A program made the position numbers and the translations under genes. A stretch of 64,000 nt of DNA, from NCBI RefSeq assembly GCF_004000255.1, contig NZ_RCIQ01000005.1:124001-188000 (forward strand). The letters run 5' to 3'. The notes beneath the pieces were generated by a model, which worked only from the letters and a program-made list of their open reading frames with translations, ran no database searches and had not been told where the DNA came from. The number at the start of each line of letters is the position of its first letter. Position 1 is the first letter of the stretch. Below, one piece after another: positions 41,464 to 50,170 of the stretch. Origin of the DNA: Nioella ostreopsis. Its GTDB lineage: Bacteria > Pseudomonadota > Alphaproteobacteria > Rhodobacterales > Rhodobacteraceae.

Positions 41464-42162
41464 ATGTGGTTTCGACAAGTTCTTGTCATTCTTCTGCTGA
41501 TCGGAGCCGCCGCGCTCTTTGGGCGCTTCGTAGCGTACCAATGGCCTTCGCGGGTGGGACGGTTCCTTACGGCAGAGGAGTTTTTTGGAGCGGATTTGTT
41601 GCGGGAGATTGAGGAGCTTGGGATTCCGCTGGCGACACATGGCGGGCTGATGCCAGAGATGTACGAGGGGCTTGCGGGGCGTCGCCCTGAGGACATGTCC
41701 AGCGACATAACCTATGACATGTGCACGCTTCCAACGGACCTAGCGCTTCATTTCTGGTATCGGGAGTATGTTCCTGACATGATCCCCACCCTGCAACCTC
41801 GCGATAGTTTCGTCGACTTGGCAGAAGTGCACGCTTTGGAAGAACCCTGTAGCAACGAGCTCATCATGAGCATGGTGCAGCGCGCTCCAATCGTGGAGCC
41901 CCTGCCCATCGGGCATCCCCCTACTATTGAATTAGAGATCGAGAACTTCCCTCGCGACAGAAGCAGGCGGTCCACATACTTCCTGATCCTGACCCTGAAT
42001 GATGATGGAGAACTCTATCGAGCTGCAATCCGGGAGGAGTGGCGGGTGATCACGCCCTGGGGCCGCGCAGTTCAGCAACTCAACCAGAACGCCAACCCGT
42101 CTGTTGGCGTGAGATGGCTGGGGTACTTTAGGTTTCCACTTCAGGTAGGCATATATTACTGA
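41464..42162 (+). CDS. Membrane-anchored protein of unknown function
   Basis: 232 residues. One N-terminal hydrophobic segment (about residues 5-26, VLVILLLIGAAALFGRF) precedes a soluble part rich in Glu, Pro and Arg with three cysteines. No family is recognised. Codon use is somewhat AT-richer than its neighbours, suggesting a poorly conserved or acquired gene. The Shine-Dalgarno is weak (the upstream AGAGCGGATTTAG). It ends just before the triple palindrome array. Confidence 0.65.
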   Translation: MWFRQVLVILLLIGAAALFGRFVAYQWPSRVGRFLTAEEFFGADLLREIEELGIPLATHGGLMPEMYEGLAGRRPEDMSSDITYDMCTLPTDLALHFWYREYVPDMIPTLQPRDSFVDLAEVHALEEPCSNELIMSMVQRAPIVEPLPIGHPPTIELEIENFPRDRSRRSTYFLILTLNDDGELYRAAIREEWRVITPWGRAVQQLNQNANPSVGVRWLGYFRFPLQVGIYY

Positions 42163-42229
42163 GACCGCCCACATTGGTCGGCTGATCGGCGGCTGCCTTA
42201 GGACGTCCCTCGTGAATCGGAGCGCAACC

Positions 42230-42249
42230 AAGCGGTTTGCAAACCGCTT
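42230..42249. terminator. Palindrome array member 1
   Basis: Perfect 20-bp palindrome AAGCGGTTTGCAAACCGCTT between convergent genes. Confidence 0.75.
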
Positions 42250-42251
42250 CC

Positions 42252-42271
42252 AAGGGCCTTCGAAGGCCCTT
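42252..42271. terminator. Palindrome array member 2
   Basis: Perfect 20-bp palindrome AAGGGCCTTCGAAGGCCCTT, same frame with TTCGAA core. Confidence 0.75.
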
Positions 42272-42275
42272 CAAA

Positions 42276-42295
42276 AAGGCGCTTGCAAGCGCCTT
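42276..42295. terminator. Palindrome array member 3
   Basis: Perfect 20-bp palindrome AAGGCGCTTGCAAGCGCCTT; ends 7 bp before the exonuclease III stop. Confidence 0.78.
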
Positions 42296-42301
42296 CCCCG
42301 C

Positions 42302-43090
42302 TCACAAATCAAACGTCGCAAACACCGGCGCGTGGTCCGAGGGTTTCTCCCATCCTCTCGCCTCGCGCAGGATGCGGCTGCCATGCGCGGCGTTCGAGAT
42401 ATCAGGTGTCGCCCAGATATGATCCAGCCTGCGCCCCTTGTCCGCCGCGTCCCAGTCCCGCGCGCGGTAGGACCACCAGCTGTAGAGTTGACCTTCGGGG
42501 ATATCGGCGCGCGTCACGTCCACCCATTTGCCCGCCTCCATCACGGTGCCGAGCGTATCGACCTCCACCGGCGTGTGGCTGACCACTTTCAGCAACTGCT
42601 TGTGGCTCCACACATCATCCTCTCGCGGCGCGATGTTCAGGTCACCCACCAGAATGGACTTCTCCGGCGCGTCGAACTTGCCCCAGTCCCGCATATCGGC
42701 AAGGTAATCCAGCTTCTGGCCAAACTTCTCATTCACCTCGCGGTCGGGCACATCACCGCCCGCAGGCACGTAGAAATTGTGGATGGTCACCCCGTTTTCC
42801 AGCCGCCCCGCAATATGGCGCGCATGACCCAATCCGGCGAAATCATGACTGCCCGCCTCTTCCATCGGCAGTTTTGACAGGATCGCCACGCCGTTATAGC
42901 CCTTCTGTCCCCGCGCCACCATGTGGCCATAGCCAAGGTTCTGGAAGATCTCGACCGGGATCTTGTCGACCGGGCTCTTGCATTCCTGCAGACAGAGGAT
43001 ATCCGGCCCCTCCTCGCGCAGCAGCTTGGCCACCAGATCGGCGCGCAGCCGGACAGAGTTGATGTTCCAGGTGGCAAGCGTAAAGGGCAT
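42302..43090 (-). CDS. xth: Exodeoxyribonuclease III
   Basis: 262-residue EEP-fold AP endonuclease / 3'-5' exonuclease for base-excision repair. FTLATWNINSVRLR opens the fold; ILCLQECKSP supplies the metal-binding Glu; LVGDLNIAP and the terminal RLDHIWATP and SDHAPVFATF complete the active site. ATG at 43090 is chosen over a GTG at 43096 because AGGA lies 9 nt upstream of the ATG. Divergent from the acyltransferase. Confidence 0.95.
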   Translation of the reverse strand: MPFTLATWNINSVRLRADLVAKLLREEGPDILCLQECKSPVDKIPVEIFQNLGYGHMVARGQKGYNGVAILSKLPMEEAGSHDFAGLGHARHIAGRLENGVTIHNFYVPAGGDVPDREVNEKFGQKLDYLADMRDWGKFDAPEKSILVGDLNIAPREDDVWSHKQLLKVVSHTPVEVDTLGTVMEAGKWVDVTRADIPEGQLYSWWSYRARDWDAADKGRRLDHIWATPDISNAAHGSRILREARGWEKPSDHAPVFATFDL

Positions 43091-43395
43091 GGGCACGGGT
43101 CCTGTGGGCAGATGGTTTGGAACTGTCTCGCGGTCATATCGCGGACAGCGGAAAAGCGCACGTCCTGAAATACGTCAGATCTATCCCGAGCTTCACCGGC
43201 ATACGCCGCCCGGCTCCGAAACCGATGTTGTGGGACCATACTGGCCACGCGGCCCGTTTCAGGCCCGGCGGGCGGCCTTCCCCTTGCAACCGGCGCAAGA
43301 CCGGATACGCTGCGTCTCGAGACTCCATTTTCAACCACCAATACTAACGATCTGCGGCCCGACATGCCGCGCGACTTTGAGCCAAGAATAGCGAA
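43091..43395. promoter_or_regulatory. xth-acyltransferase divergent intergenic region
   Basis: 305 bp with no supported gene. A direct repeat TCGCGG-N5-TCGCGG lies near 43128-43145. Promoters for both flanking genes must lie here, but none was convincing. Confidence 0.4.
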
Positions 43396-44823
43396 ATGAC
43401 CACCGAACCCCGACCTGGCGGGGACCGCCCACGCCCGCTGACCGACCGCTTCTTGCGGTGGCTCGGGCGATTGACCCTGGATGCTTTCTATCGCCGCATC
43501 GAGGTCGTCGGGGTCGAGCGCTTTCCGATGGATCGGCCGGTGATCGTTCTGGCGAACCATTCCAACAGCCTGGTGGATGGCGCTGTCATCACCTCTTTTC
43601 TGCCACGCATGCCCCGGTTTCTCGGGGCCAGTACCGTCTGGGACTACCGTCCGCTCCGCCCGATTTTGAATGCCGCAGGAGTGGTGCCGCTTCACCGCCG
43701 TCAGGATGGCCGTGCGGATCGGGGCAAGCTTGCAGACAGTTTCGCCAGCGCTTGCAAGTTGCTTGAAGCCGGTGGAGTTCTGGCGATCTTTCCCGAGGGG
43801 ATCAGCCACAACAATCCGCGCGTGCTGCCGCTCAAATCCGGGGCGGCCCGCATCGCGCTGGAAACCGAAGCCCGCCATGGCCCGACCCGGTTGAGCATCG
43901 TGCCTGTCTGCCTGACATTCGAGGCGAAATACCGGGTCCGATCGCGGGCCTTGCTGGAAATCGGCGACCCTGTCGATCTGGCCTGCGAAGATGTCGAGGC
44001 TTTCGGTTCGGAAGGCCGAAAAGGGCAGGCCGCAGCGGTGAAGGCCCTGACCGGTCGTCTCCATGATCGCCTGGACGCCATGACACCCGGACACGAAAGC
44101 TGGGAAGAGGCGCGGCTTGTCGCGCGGGCGGCCGAGATGATCGGCAATGCGGACCCGGACTTGACCGGAACCGGGCTTTACAGCATCGCCGAGATCCGGC
44201 GCGGCATCCATGACGGATATCTCTGGGTTCAGCAAACTCAGCCAAGCCGAACGGCGGCGCTGCGCCAACAGATCGCGGAATATGACCGCGCCCTGCGCAG
44301 TTCCGGCCTGCGCGACGATCAGATCGCGCATGGGGTCGCAGCCGGTGGGGCATTTGCCACTGGCAGAAAGCGGACCGCGCTGAAGACCGTCCTGCTGGCC
44401 CCCGTTGCCCTGCTTGGCCTGGCGCTGAACCTGCTGCCCTTCTTCGTGCTGCGCATGCTGAGCCGCCGCAAGGACCTGGACAAGCGATCCACCTGGTCGA
44501 TTTTTGCCGGGTTCTTTGTGTTTCCATTCTTCTGGCTGGTCACAGCACTGGCCATAGGCCTTGTCGCTGCGGCCTACGGGGATGCAGCGACCGGCTGGAT
44601 TTGTGGAGGCATCACGATCCTGCTGGCTCCGGCCACGGGGCGGCCAACCCTGACCTTTCTCGACAATGCTGCCGCGATCTGGGCCGAGACACGGGCGCGC
44701 GTGCTGCTAAGGGGCAACTCTCGCAGGGCCAGCAAGCTGACCACGCAACGCAGCCGGATCAGGGCGGAACTGGCGGCCCTGTCAGATGAATACGCGGCCT
44801 TTTGCGAACAGGCCGAGGGATAG
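43396..44823 (+). CDS. PlsC-type acyltransferase (glycerol-3-phosphate/lysophosphatidate branch)
   Basis: 475-residue membrane acyltransferase. Motif I reads NHSNSLVDGAV, a His-x5-Asp form instead of the usual His-x4-Asp; motif III is IFPEGISHNN. The C-terminal part has two to three strong transmembrane stretches (about residues 330-355 and 370-405). The x5 spacing is also seen, from memory, in GPAT-like members of Bacteroidetes and yeast. It acylates glycerol-3-phosphate or a lysolipid; which one is undecided. Confidence 0.82.
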   Translation: MTTEPRPGGDRPRPLTDRFLRWLGRLTLDAFYRRIEVVGVERFPMDRPVIVLANHSNSLVDGAVITSFLPRMPRFLGASTVWDYRPLRPILNAAGVVPLHRRQDGRADRGKLADSFASACKLLEAGGVLAIFPEGISHNNPRVLPLKSGAARIALETEARHGPTRLSIVPVCLTFEAKYRVRSRALLEIGDPVDLACEDVEAFGSEGRKGQAAAVKALTGRLHDRLDAMTPGHESWEEARLVARAAEMIGNADPDLTGTGLYSIAEIRRGIHDGYLWVQQTQPSRTAALRQQIAEYDRALRSSGLRDDQIAHGVAAGGAFATGRKRTALKTVLLAPVALLGLALNLLPFFVLRMLSRRKDLDKRSTWSIFAGFFVFPFFWLVTALAIGLVAAAYGDAATGWICGGITILLAPATGRPTLTFLDNAAAIWAETRARVLLRGNSRRASKLTTQRSRIRAELAALSDEYAAFCEQAEG

Positions 44824-44829
44824 CCCCGC

Positions 44830-45678
44830 TCAGTCCGTGCCAACCCGGTTGCACAGGACACCCACACCGGGCACGTCGATTTCCAGCACGTCACCCCGCT
44901 TCAGGAAGCGTTGCGGGCTGCGACTGCCTCCGGTGCCATCGGGCGAACCCATGGCGATCAGGTCGCCTGGATGCAACGGGATCATGTGCGAGATGTAGGA
45001 AATCACCTGCGGGATCGAGAAGAACATTTCGCTGGCGCTTGCATGCTGCACGATCTGGCCGTTCAGCCGCGTGGTCAGCTTCAGCGCCTCGGGCACGTCG
45101 ATTTCATCGGCGGTGGTGATCCATGGCCCGCAGCCACCCGACGCGGCGAAATTCTTGCCCGCATGCACCGAATGCTTCTGCCATTCGCGCACGGACCCGT
45201 CATTGACGACGGTAAACCCGGCGATATGGGCATGGGCCTGATCGGGGCTGATATGGCGCGCGGCCCGGCCAATGACCACACCGATCTCGCCTTCATAGTC
45301 AAAGCTCTCGGCGGCCTCTCCCACAGGGATCTCCAGCGGCGTGTCATGAGGGACGAGCGTGCCATCCAGCTTGGCGAAGAGGATGATGTTTTCCGGACGG
45401 GTCACGCTTTGATCCAGCGGGTAACGCTTTGGGTAGTTGATGCCCACGCAGATCACCCGCGCTGCAGGGTGGATCGGCAATCGCCAGGTGATGCCCGACA
45501 CCGGAACCGGCGGTTGGGCCAGTGCGTCGGCGCGCAGGTCGGAGAGTGCCGCAGCGGCCAAGACATCATGCAGATCGGGAAACCGCATGCGAAACCCGTT
45601 GCTGACCGGGTGCGCATTGCCCCCATCGATCAGGCCATAGGCCTCAACCCCATCCTGCTGCCAGCGTGCCAGTTTCAT
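44830..45678 (-). CDS. Fumarylacetoacetate hydrolase-family protein
   Basis: 282-residue FAH-fold enzyme. The metal ligands appear in FDYEGEIGVVIG and in the VVNDGSVREWQ variant of the NDVSxRxxQ block, and the C-terminal GDLIAMGSPDGTGGSR text is typical. Family members hydrolyse or hydrate 2-oxo acids (2-keto-3-deoxy sugars, ureidoglycolate and others). Its ATG overlaps the ketopantoate-reductase-like stop (4 nt), making an operon with the MttB-family gene. Substrate unknown. Confidence 0.86.
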   Translation of the reverse strand: MKLARWQQDGVEAYGLIDGGNAHPVSNGFRMRFPDLHDVLAAAALSDLRADALAQPPVPVSGITWRLPIHPAARVICVGINYPKRYPLDQSVTRPENIILFAKLDGTLVPHDTPLEIPVGEAAESFDYEGEIGVVIGRAARHISPDQAHAHIAGFTVVNDGSVREWQKHSVHAGKNFAASGGCGPWITTADEIDVPEALKLTTRLNGQIVQHASASEMFFSIPQVISYISHMIPLHPGDLIAMGSPDGTGGSRSPQRFLKRGDVLEIDVPGVGVLCNRVGTD

Positions 45679-46610
45679 GCCTTGTCCTTTCCGAATGCCG
45701 CCTCGCGGGCGCGCACGATGGTGCTGAGCGTCTGGTTATAGGGTGTGGGCAGGCCGATTTCGGCCCCCAAAACCGGCACCATCCCGTTGATTGCGTCGAT
45801 CTCTGACGGGCGGCCAGCCATGTGGTCGAGCAGCATCGAAGGCCGCGCATGGGGCATCTGCGCGGCGAAAGCGGTGACATAGGCCTCCGGGTCATCGAAG
45901 GAGAAGTCGATGCCCTTGTGCAGACCGATGGCATAGGCCTCGCGCATGCAGTTGAGCGCCAGGGCACGGGTCTCGGCGTTGTCCATCACCTCACCCACGG
46001 TACAGCCGATCACGGTGCAGGGGGCGGACAGGGTGACATTGCACAGGAATTTCTCCCAGATCAGCTGATTGATGTCGGCAAAGGCCTTCACGTTGAACCC
46101 GGCCCCCTGCCAGACCTCCGCCAGCTGTTCCAGCCGCTCGGTCATGCCGCCGCCCATTTCGCCGATGCGGATCAGCTTCATGGCATTGTGATGCGCGTGG
46201 CCCGGACCCTTCATCGAGGCCCCGAACCCATCCGCCACGCCAAGGATCACATTGGCGGTGTCCATGTGATGACCGATCCGCTCGCCCGCACCAAGTCCGT
46301 TCTGGATGGTCAGGATCAGCGTTTCCGGCCCCACGCACCCGGTCAGCGCCCGCGCCGCCTCCCCCACGGCAGAGGCTTTGGTGGCGATGATCACCAGATC
46401 GACCATCGGAAGATCAGCTGGATCAGCGGCGGTGCGGATGGTCTTGACCACCCGGTCACCGCTGGCCCCTTCGACCCGCAGGCCGGTCGTGGCGATGGCG
46501 TCGAGATGCGCCTGCCACGGATCCACGGCCCAAACCTCGTGACCGGCATCGGCCAGCAGCCCGGCATAGACAGAGCCCATGGCCCCAACTCCGAAAACGG
46601 CGATCTTCAT
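45675..46610 (-). CDS. 2-dehydropantoate 2-reductase-family oxidoreductase
   Basis: 311-residue NAD(P)-dependent dehydrogenase. The Rossmann motif is VFGVGAMGSVYAG. The catalytic Lys is probably in IWEKFLCNV and a conserved Glu in GCTVGEVMD, as in ApbA/PanE. Because the gene lies in a catabolic operon, a 2-hydroxy acid or a related substrate is as likely as ketopantoate. ATGA overlaps join it to both neighbours. Confidence 0.88.
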   Translation of the reverse strand: MKIAVFGVGAMGSVYAGLLADAGHEVWAVDPWQAHLDAIATTGLRVEGASGDRVVKTIRTAADPADLPMVDLVIIATKASAVGEAARALTGCVGPETLILTIQNGLGAGERIGHHMDTANVILGVADGFGASMKGPGHAHHNAMKLIRIGEMGGGMTERLEQLAEVWQGAGFNVKAFADINQLIWEKFLCNVTLSAPCTVIGCTVGEVMDNAETRALALNCMREAYAIGLHKGIDFSFDDPEAYVTAFAAQMPHARPSMLLDHMAGRPSEIDAINGMVPVLGAEIGLPTPYNQTLSTIVRAREAAFGKDKA

Positions 46611-48151
46611 GCGGGCCTCATTCTGGTTTGCGGCAGACGGATATCGAAGCGCGCGCGCAGCGCCTCGTCGATCTCGGCCGGGATATGACAGGGAAAATGC
46701 GATGCGAGGATCTCGCGCGCACGGGCGTTGGCAGTGCCACGGATATCGGGCGATCCGGCGGCGGCCCAGTCATCCGGGCTGCGCCGGTCGGATACGTCGG
46801 GATAGAGGAAATCGCTCTGCATCCGCTGGTAGGTTTCGGGGCGACCAAGGAAATGGCCCTCGCCACGCGCCACCTCTGCAATCGCAGCCACGGATAGCGC
46901 GCTTTCGTCCATTTCGATCGGGGCCAGCGACCGCAGGATCACCCCGAGCATATCGTTGTCGATGATATAGGCCTCAAGCGAACAGGCCATCAGCCCGGCC
47001 AAGGCCCCGCAGGCCTGCGTGATCATGTTCGACCCGGTCTGTGCCGCCATGGACACGCTGAGCGATTTCTCGAACCCCGCCTGCGCGTCCGGCAGTTTGC
47101 TGTCCGTCGCGCCCGCGATGGTGGAATTCGGCAGGCCGTAGTGCCGCGCCATGCGTACGGCGGCGGACGTCAGCAAAGCCTGTTCGCCACAGCCACCCGC
47201 CATGCCGCCAGTACGAAGGTCGGTCACCATGGGACGCGGGCCAAAGATGATCCGCGCCTGCGGGTTGGCCAGCCATGCAACGATCACCCCCGCCAGTGTT
47301 TCGGCAATGGTCTGCGCCACACATCCGGCGATGGTGACAGGGCTGGAGGCCCCAAGCTGACCGAAGGTGTTGCACTGCATGGGAATGCCAAGCCGGGCAG
47401 CCTCGATCATCACCTCGCAGGCCTCTTCCGAGAAGCGCAGCGGCGGCACGACGTGGTTGATCGTCAGGGACAAAAAGGGCCGGTCCCGAAACGCCTCGAC
47501 GCTGCCCGCGATTGCAAAGCACATCTCGGCGATTGCCCGCACCGCCTCAGCGCTGGACGCGCTGACGACGACGTGTTTGGCCGTGCCCGCCAAGGCCGCA
47601 TAGGCGGTGTTGACGTCAAGCGACAGGTCGTCATCCATGTCTCGGGCCACGACCGGGCGGGCGAAGAAGTGGATGTTGTCCAGCACATCCACCACGCGCG
47701 CGGCATCATAGAGGTCGGCCAGAGTCGACGCTCTGTAAATTCCGCTGTCGATATCCACCATCTGCGGCGATGCCCCGCCGGTGCCCACATGCACCTGCTG
47801 ACCGGTCAGCTGCATATCCAGCCCCGCTGCCCGGCCGCATAGAGTGACGTCCCGCCCAATGCCCGCCAGCGCCCGGTCTTGCAGGTCACGCGGGAACATC
47901 AACCGGCCCTCCCCGGTCAGGCTGCCCCCTGCAGCGGTGACCAGATCCACAACGGCTTGCGGCGGTTCCGCCATCCCGACCTCGGACAGGATAGCGCGTG
48001 CGGCCGCGTCAATCCGCGCGATGGCGTCCGCGTCCAGCGGGTCCAGCCGCCCCCCGGAAAGCCTGTTGCGGGGCACGGGTTTGAGTGCGTCATCCGCATC
48101 ACCGCTGCTGCCTCGCCGCCGCCCTCTGCGTCGTGTTCCCGTCTGTGCCAT
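46607..48151 (-). CDS. Trimethylamine methyltransferase-family protein (MttB superfamily, non-pyrrolysine)
   Basis: 514-residue protein of the MttB/COG5598 superfamily. The barrel-like text includes VGTGGASPQMVDID, LSLTINHVVPPLRFSEE and GGMAGGCGEQALLTSAAVRMA. There is no in-frame amber codon, so it belongs to the non-pyrrolysine branch (for example glycine-betaine or proline-betaine methyltransferases). The corrinoid protein and activase that such methyltransferases need are not adjacent. AGGAGAG lies 9 nt before the ATG. A basic N-terminal tail (RRRGRRRGSSG) is odd. Substrate inferred to be a quaternary or tertiary amine. Confidence 0.83.
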   Translation of the reverse strand: MAQTGTRRRGRRRGSSGDADDALKPVPRNRLSGGRLDPLDADAIARIDAAARAILSEVGMAEPPQAVVDLVTAAGGSLTGEGRLMFPRDLQDRALAGIGRDVTLCGRAAGLDMQLTGQQVHVGTGGASPQMVDIDSGIYRASTLADLYDAARVVDVLDNIHFFARPVVARDMDDDLSLDVNTAYAALAGTAKHVVVSASSAEAVRAIAEMCFAIAGSVEAFRDRPFLSLTINHVVPPLRFSEEACEVMIEAARLGIPMQCNTFGQLGASSPVTIAGCVAQTIAETLAGVIVAWLANPQARIIFGPRPMVTDLRTGGMAGGCGEQALLTSAAVRMARHYGLPNSTIAGATDSKLPDAQAGFEKSLSVSMAAQTGSNMITQACGALAGLMACSLEAYIIDNDMLGVILRSLAPIEMDESALSVAAIAEVARGEGHFLGRPETYQRMQSDFLYPDVSDRRSPDDWAAAGSPDIRGTANARAREILASHFPCHIPAEIDEALRARFDIRLPQTRMRPA

Positions 48152-48178
48152 CCCGGCGGTCTCTCCTGTCCTGCTGTC

Positions 48179-48202
48179 TTCCGGATAGTTTCCAAACCGG
48201 AA
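48179..48202. promoter_or_regulatory. Dyad between MttB-family and LysR genes
   Basis: TTCCGG-N12-CCGGAA inverted arms, with GTTTCCAAAC inside, in the 125-bp divergent region. A candidate LysR-type operator. Confidence 0.45.
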
Positions 48203-48276
48203 CAGTTGGACAAGCGACTATTGCAGGCTCTATGCATAAAGAAAACCTCATCCATAGCCCCTCTGCGGATCGCGTC

Positions 48277-49173
48277 ATGAAACTTCCCAACAGGCGCCTG
48301 CCCCTGACCGCGTTGCGCAGCTTCGAGGCCGCGGCACGGCTGCTCAGCTTCAAGGATGCCGCAACCGAGCTTTGTGTCAGCCCCACCACCATCAGCAACC
48401 AGATCCGCCAATTAGAACAGGACTGGGGCTGTCAGCTGTTCGTTCGCAAGACCCGCGCCGTGGTACTGACCGATGCGGGCCGGTCGCTGGCCCGCGTGGT
48501 CAGCCGCGCCTTCGATGATATCCGGGCCGAGGTCGAATCCCATATCAGCACCCCGCGCAGGACCGTCACCCTTGCGGTTGGCCCGATCTTCGGGTCCCGC
48601 TGGCTGATTCCCCGGCTTGGGCGGTTCCGCCAGCAGCACCCCGATATCGAACTCGTGCTTCACCACAGTCCCCGGATCACCAACGAGGCCGCGATGGTAA
48701 CGCAGATCGCCGTGGATTGGGGCATAGGGAACTGGTCGGGACTGGATGCGCGCAAGCTGATGGAGATCAGCTACAGCCCGGTGGTCAGCCCTGCCCTGAT
48801 CGACCAGATGGGCGGGTTGACAACCCCCGCCGACCTTGCCCGTTTCCCGATCATTCATCAGCAGGACCGGTCGGAATGGGCGGCATGGCTGGCATTGGTC
48901 GACTTGCCTGATCCGGGTTTCGCCGAGGAAACCGTCATCACCGATTCCAACGTTGTGCTGCAGGCGGTCAAAGACGGCCTGGGTGTGGCGCTTGGCGTCT
49001 TTCCCCTCGTCGCGTCCGAGATCGAAAGCGGTGCGCTTGTCCAGCCGTTCTCGCAGATGCTGCGTCCGAGCCGGGCCTTTCACCTTCTGACGCGAAGCGG
49101 CGCGGCCTTGTCACCCGAAGCGAGGAAAACCTGCGACTGGCTGATCAACGAAGCCAGCCAGAGCCCGCATTAA
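48277..49173 (+). CDS. LysR-family regulator (GcvA-like) of the MttB-family operon
   Basis: 298-residue LysR-type regulator. The HTH is LPLTALRSFEAAARLLSFKD followed by LCVSPTTISNQIRQLEQDWG. The effector domain follows, with AVDWGIGNWSGLDARKL and the LGVFPLVASEIESGALV block. It is divergent from the MttB-family operon, so it is the obvious candidate for its regulator. ATG at 48277 fits the family N-terminus; an in-frame ATG at 48232 would add 15 residues. Confidence 0.88.
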   Translation: MKLPNRRLPLTALRSFEAAARLLSFKDAATELCVSPTTISNQIRQLEQDWGCQLFVRKTRAVVLTDAGRSLARVVSRAFDDIRAEVESHISTPRRTVTLAVGPIFGSRWLIPRLGRFRQQHPDIELVLHHSPRITNEAAMVTQIAVDWGIGNWSGLDARKLMEISYSPVVSPALIDQMGGLTTPADLARFPIIHQQDRSEWAAWLALVDLPDPGFAEETVITDSNVVLQAVKDGLGVALGVFPLVASEIESGALVQPFSQMLRPSRAFHLLTRSGAALSPEARKTCDWLINEASQSPH

Positions 49174-49234
49174 GCCTTCCTTCACTGCCCGCCGCTAGGC
49201 TGCCCGCCGACAGTCCCATTGGGTGAGGCAGGCC

Positions 49235-50074
49235 ATGGCCGCGCAGAACGAATTACGCCCGATCATCATCAAGAAGAAAAAGGTCAGCGGCGGCGATGGC
49301 CACCATGGTGGCGCGTGGAAGGTGGCCTACGCGGATTTCGTGACCGCCATGATGGCGTTTTTCATGCTGATGTGGCTACTCAACGCCACGACGGAACAGC
49401 AGCGCAAGGGGATCGCCGACTATTTCAGCCCCACGGTACCCATTGCCCGGATCTCGGGCGGGGGCGACGGGTCTTTCGGCGGCGACAGCCCTTTTTCGGA
49501 AACCGTTGTCGCCCAGAACGGCACCGGCGCCTCTGACCGGCGCCCCACCGAGGGGCGGCAGGCCATGGGGATGGAAGGGACAGACCACAGCGCCGAGGAA
49601 CTGGAACAGGCGCTGATGGAGGATATCGAGGATTCGCTGATGGATGGCGGCGGCGATGCGCGGGTGTCGGATGAGACACTCGATCATGTCCAGACGCGGC
49701 TGACAGATCAGGGGCTGGTGGTCGAGATCTTCGCCCGCCCCGGCACACCGCTTTTTGGCTCGGATGGCACCACGCCCGAGCCCTGGCTGGAAGACCTGCT
49801 GGCCGTGATGGCAGCGCTTTTCGGGACCGTCACCAATGGCGTCGCGGTCGCGGCACATGTCCGGTCCGACCCGATCGTGGTGGCGGAGGACACAGCCTGG
49901 GACCGGTCCACCGCTCAGGCTCAAGCGCTTCGCACCGCGCTGCAACGCGCCGGGCTGGATGCGGAGAGGTTTCAGCGCATCACCGGGCACGCAGACCGCA
50001 GCCCGGCGGTCGCCGACCGCATGGCAATACGCAATGACAGGGTCGAAATCACCCTTCTGCGCAGCCTGCCCTGA
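49235..50074 (+). CDS. motB: Flagellar motor stator protein MotB
   Basis: 279-residue MotB. The proton-channel Asp is in AWKVAYADFVTAMMAFFMLMW (in parts), within the single transmembrane helix near residues 28-50. A periplasmic acidic linker (about 100 residues) precedes the peptidoglycan-binding OmpA-like domain, ending in SPAVADRMAIRNDRVEITLL. It is separated from its partner motA by ten genes, as is usual in roseobacters. The ATG at 49235 is chosen because the upstream extension is not conserved. Confidence 0.93.
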   Translation: MAAQNELRPIIIKKKKVSGGDGHHGGAWKVAYADFVTAMMAFFMLMWLLNATTEQQRKGIADYFSPTVPIARISGGGDGSFGGDSPFSETVVAQNGTGASDRRPTEGRQAMGMEGTDHSAEELEQALMEDIEDSLMDGGGDARVSDETLDHVQTRLTDQGLVVEIFARPGTPLFGSDGTTPEPWLEDLLAVMAALFGTVTNGVAVAAHVRSDPIVVAEDTAWDRSTAQAQALRTALQRAGLDAERFQRITGHADRSPAVADRMAIRNDRVEITLLRSLP

Positions 50075-50099
50075 GGGAAATCAGTTCGATTTTTATCTG

Positions 50100-50114
50100 T
50101 TAGGCCCCTGTTAA
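50100..50114. promoter_or_regulatory. CtrA-like box upstream of flgE
   Basis: TTAG-N7-TTAA (one mismatch to TTAA-N7-TTAA), 57-71 bp upstream of the flgE ATG in the motB-flgE gap. Confidence 0.5.
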
Positions 50115-50170
50115 ATGCGCCCGTGCTTGTCTGGCCCAAAGGACGAGATGCAGCAGAAAGGCGCATTCCA

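Noticed and set aside
42230-42295. CRISPR-like array
   Set aside because: The units are individually palindromic, only 20 bp, with 2-4 bp between them and differing arms; there are no spacers and no cas genes.
43091-43395. Short reading frames between xth and the acyltransferase
   Set aside because: No ribosome-binding sites or protein-like composition; treated as an intergenic promoter region.
46607-48151. Pyrrolysine-containing trimethylamine methyltransferase
   Set aside because: The frame has no in-frame amber codon, so the non-pyrrolysine branch is called.
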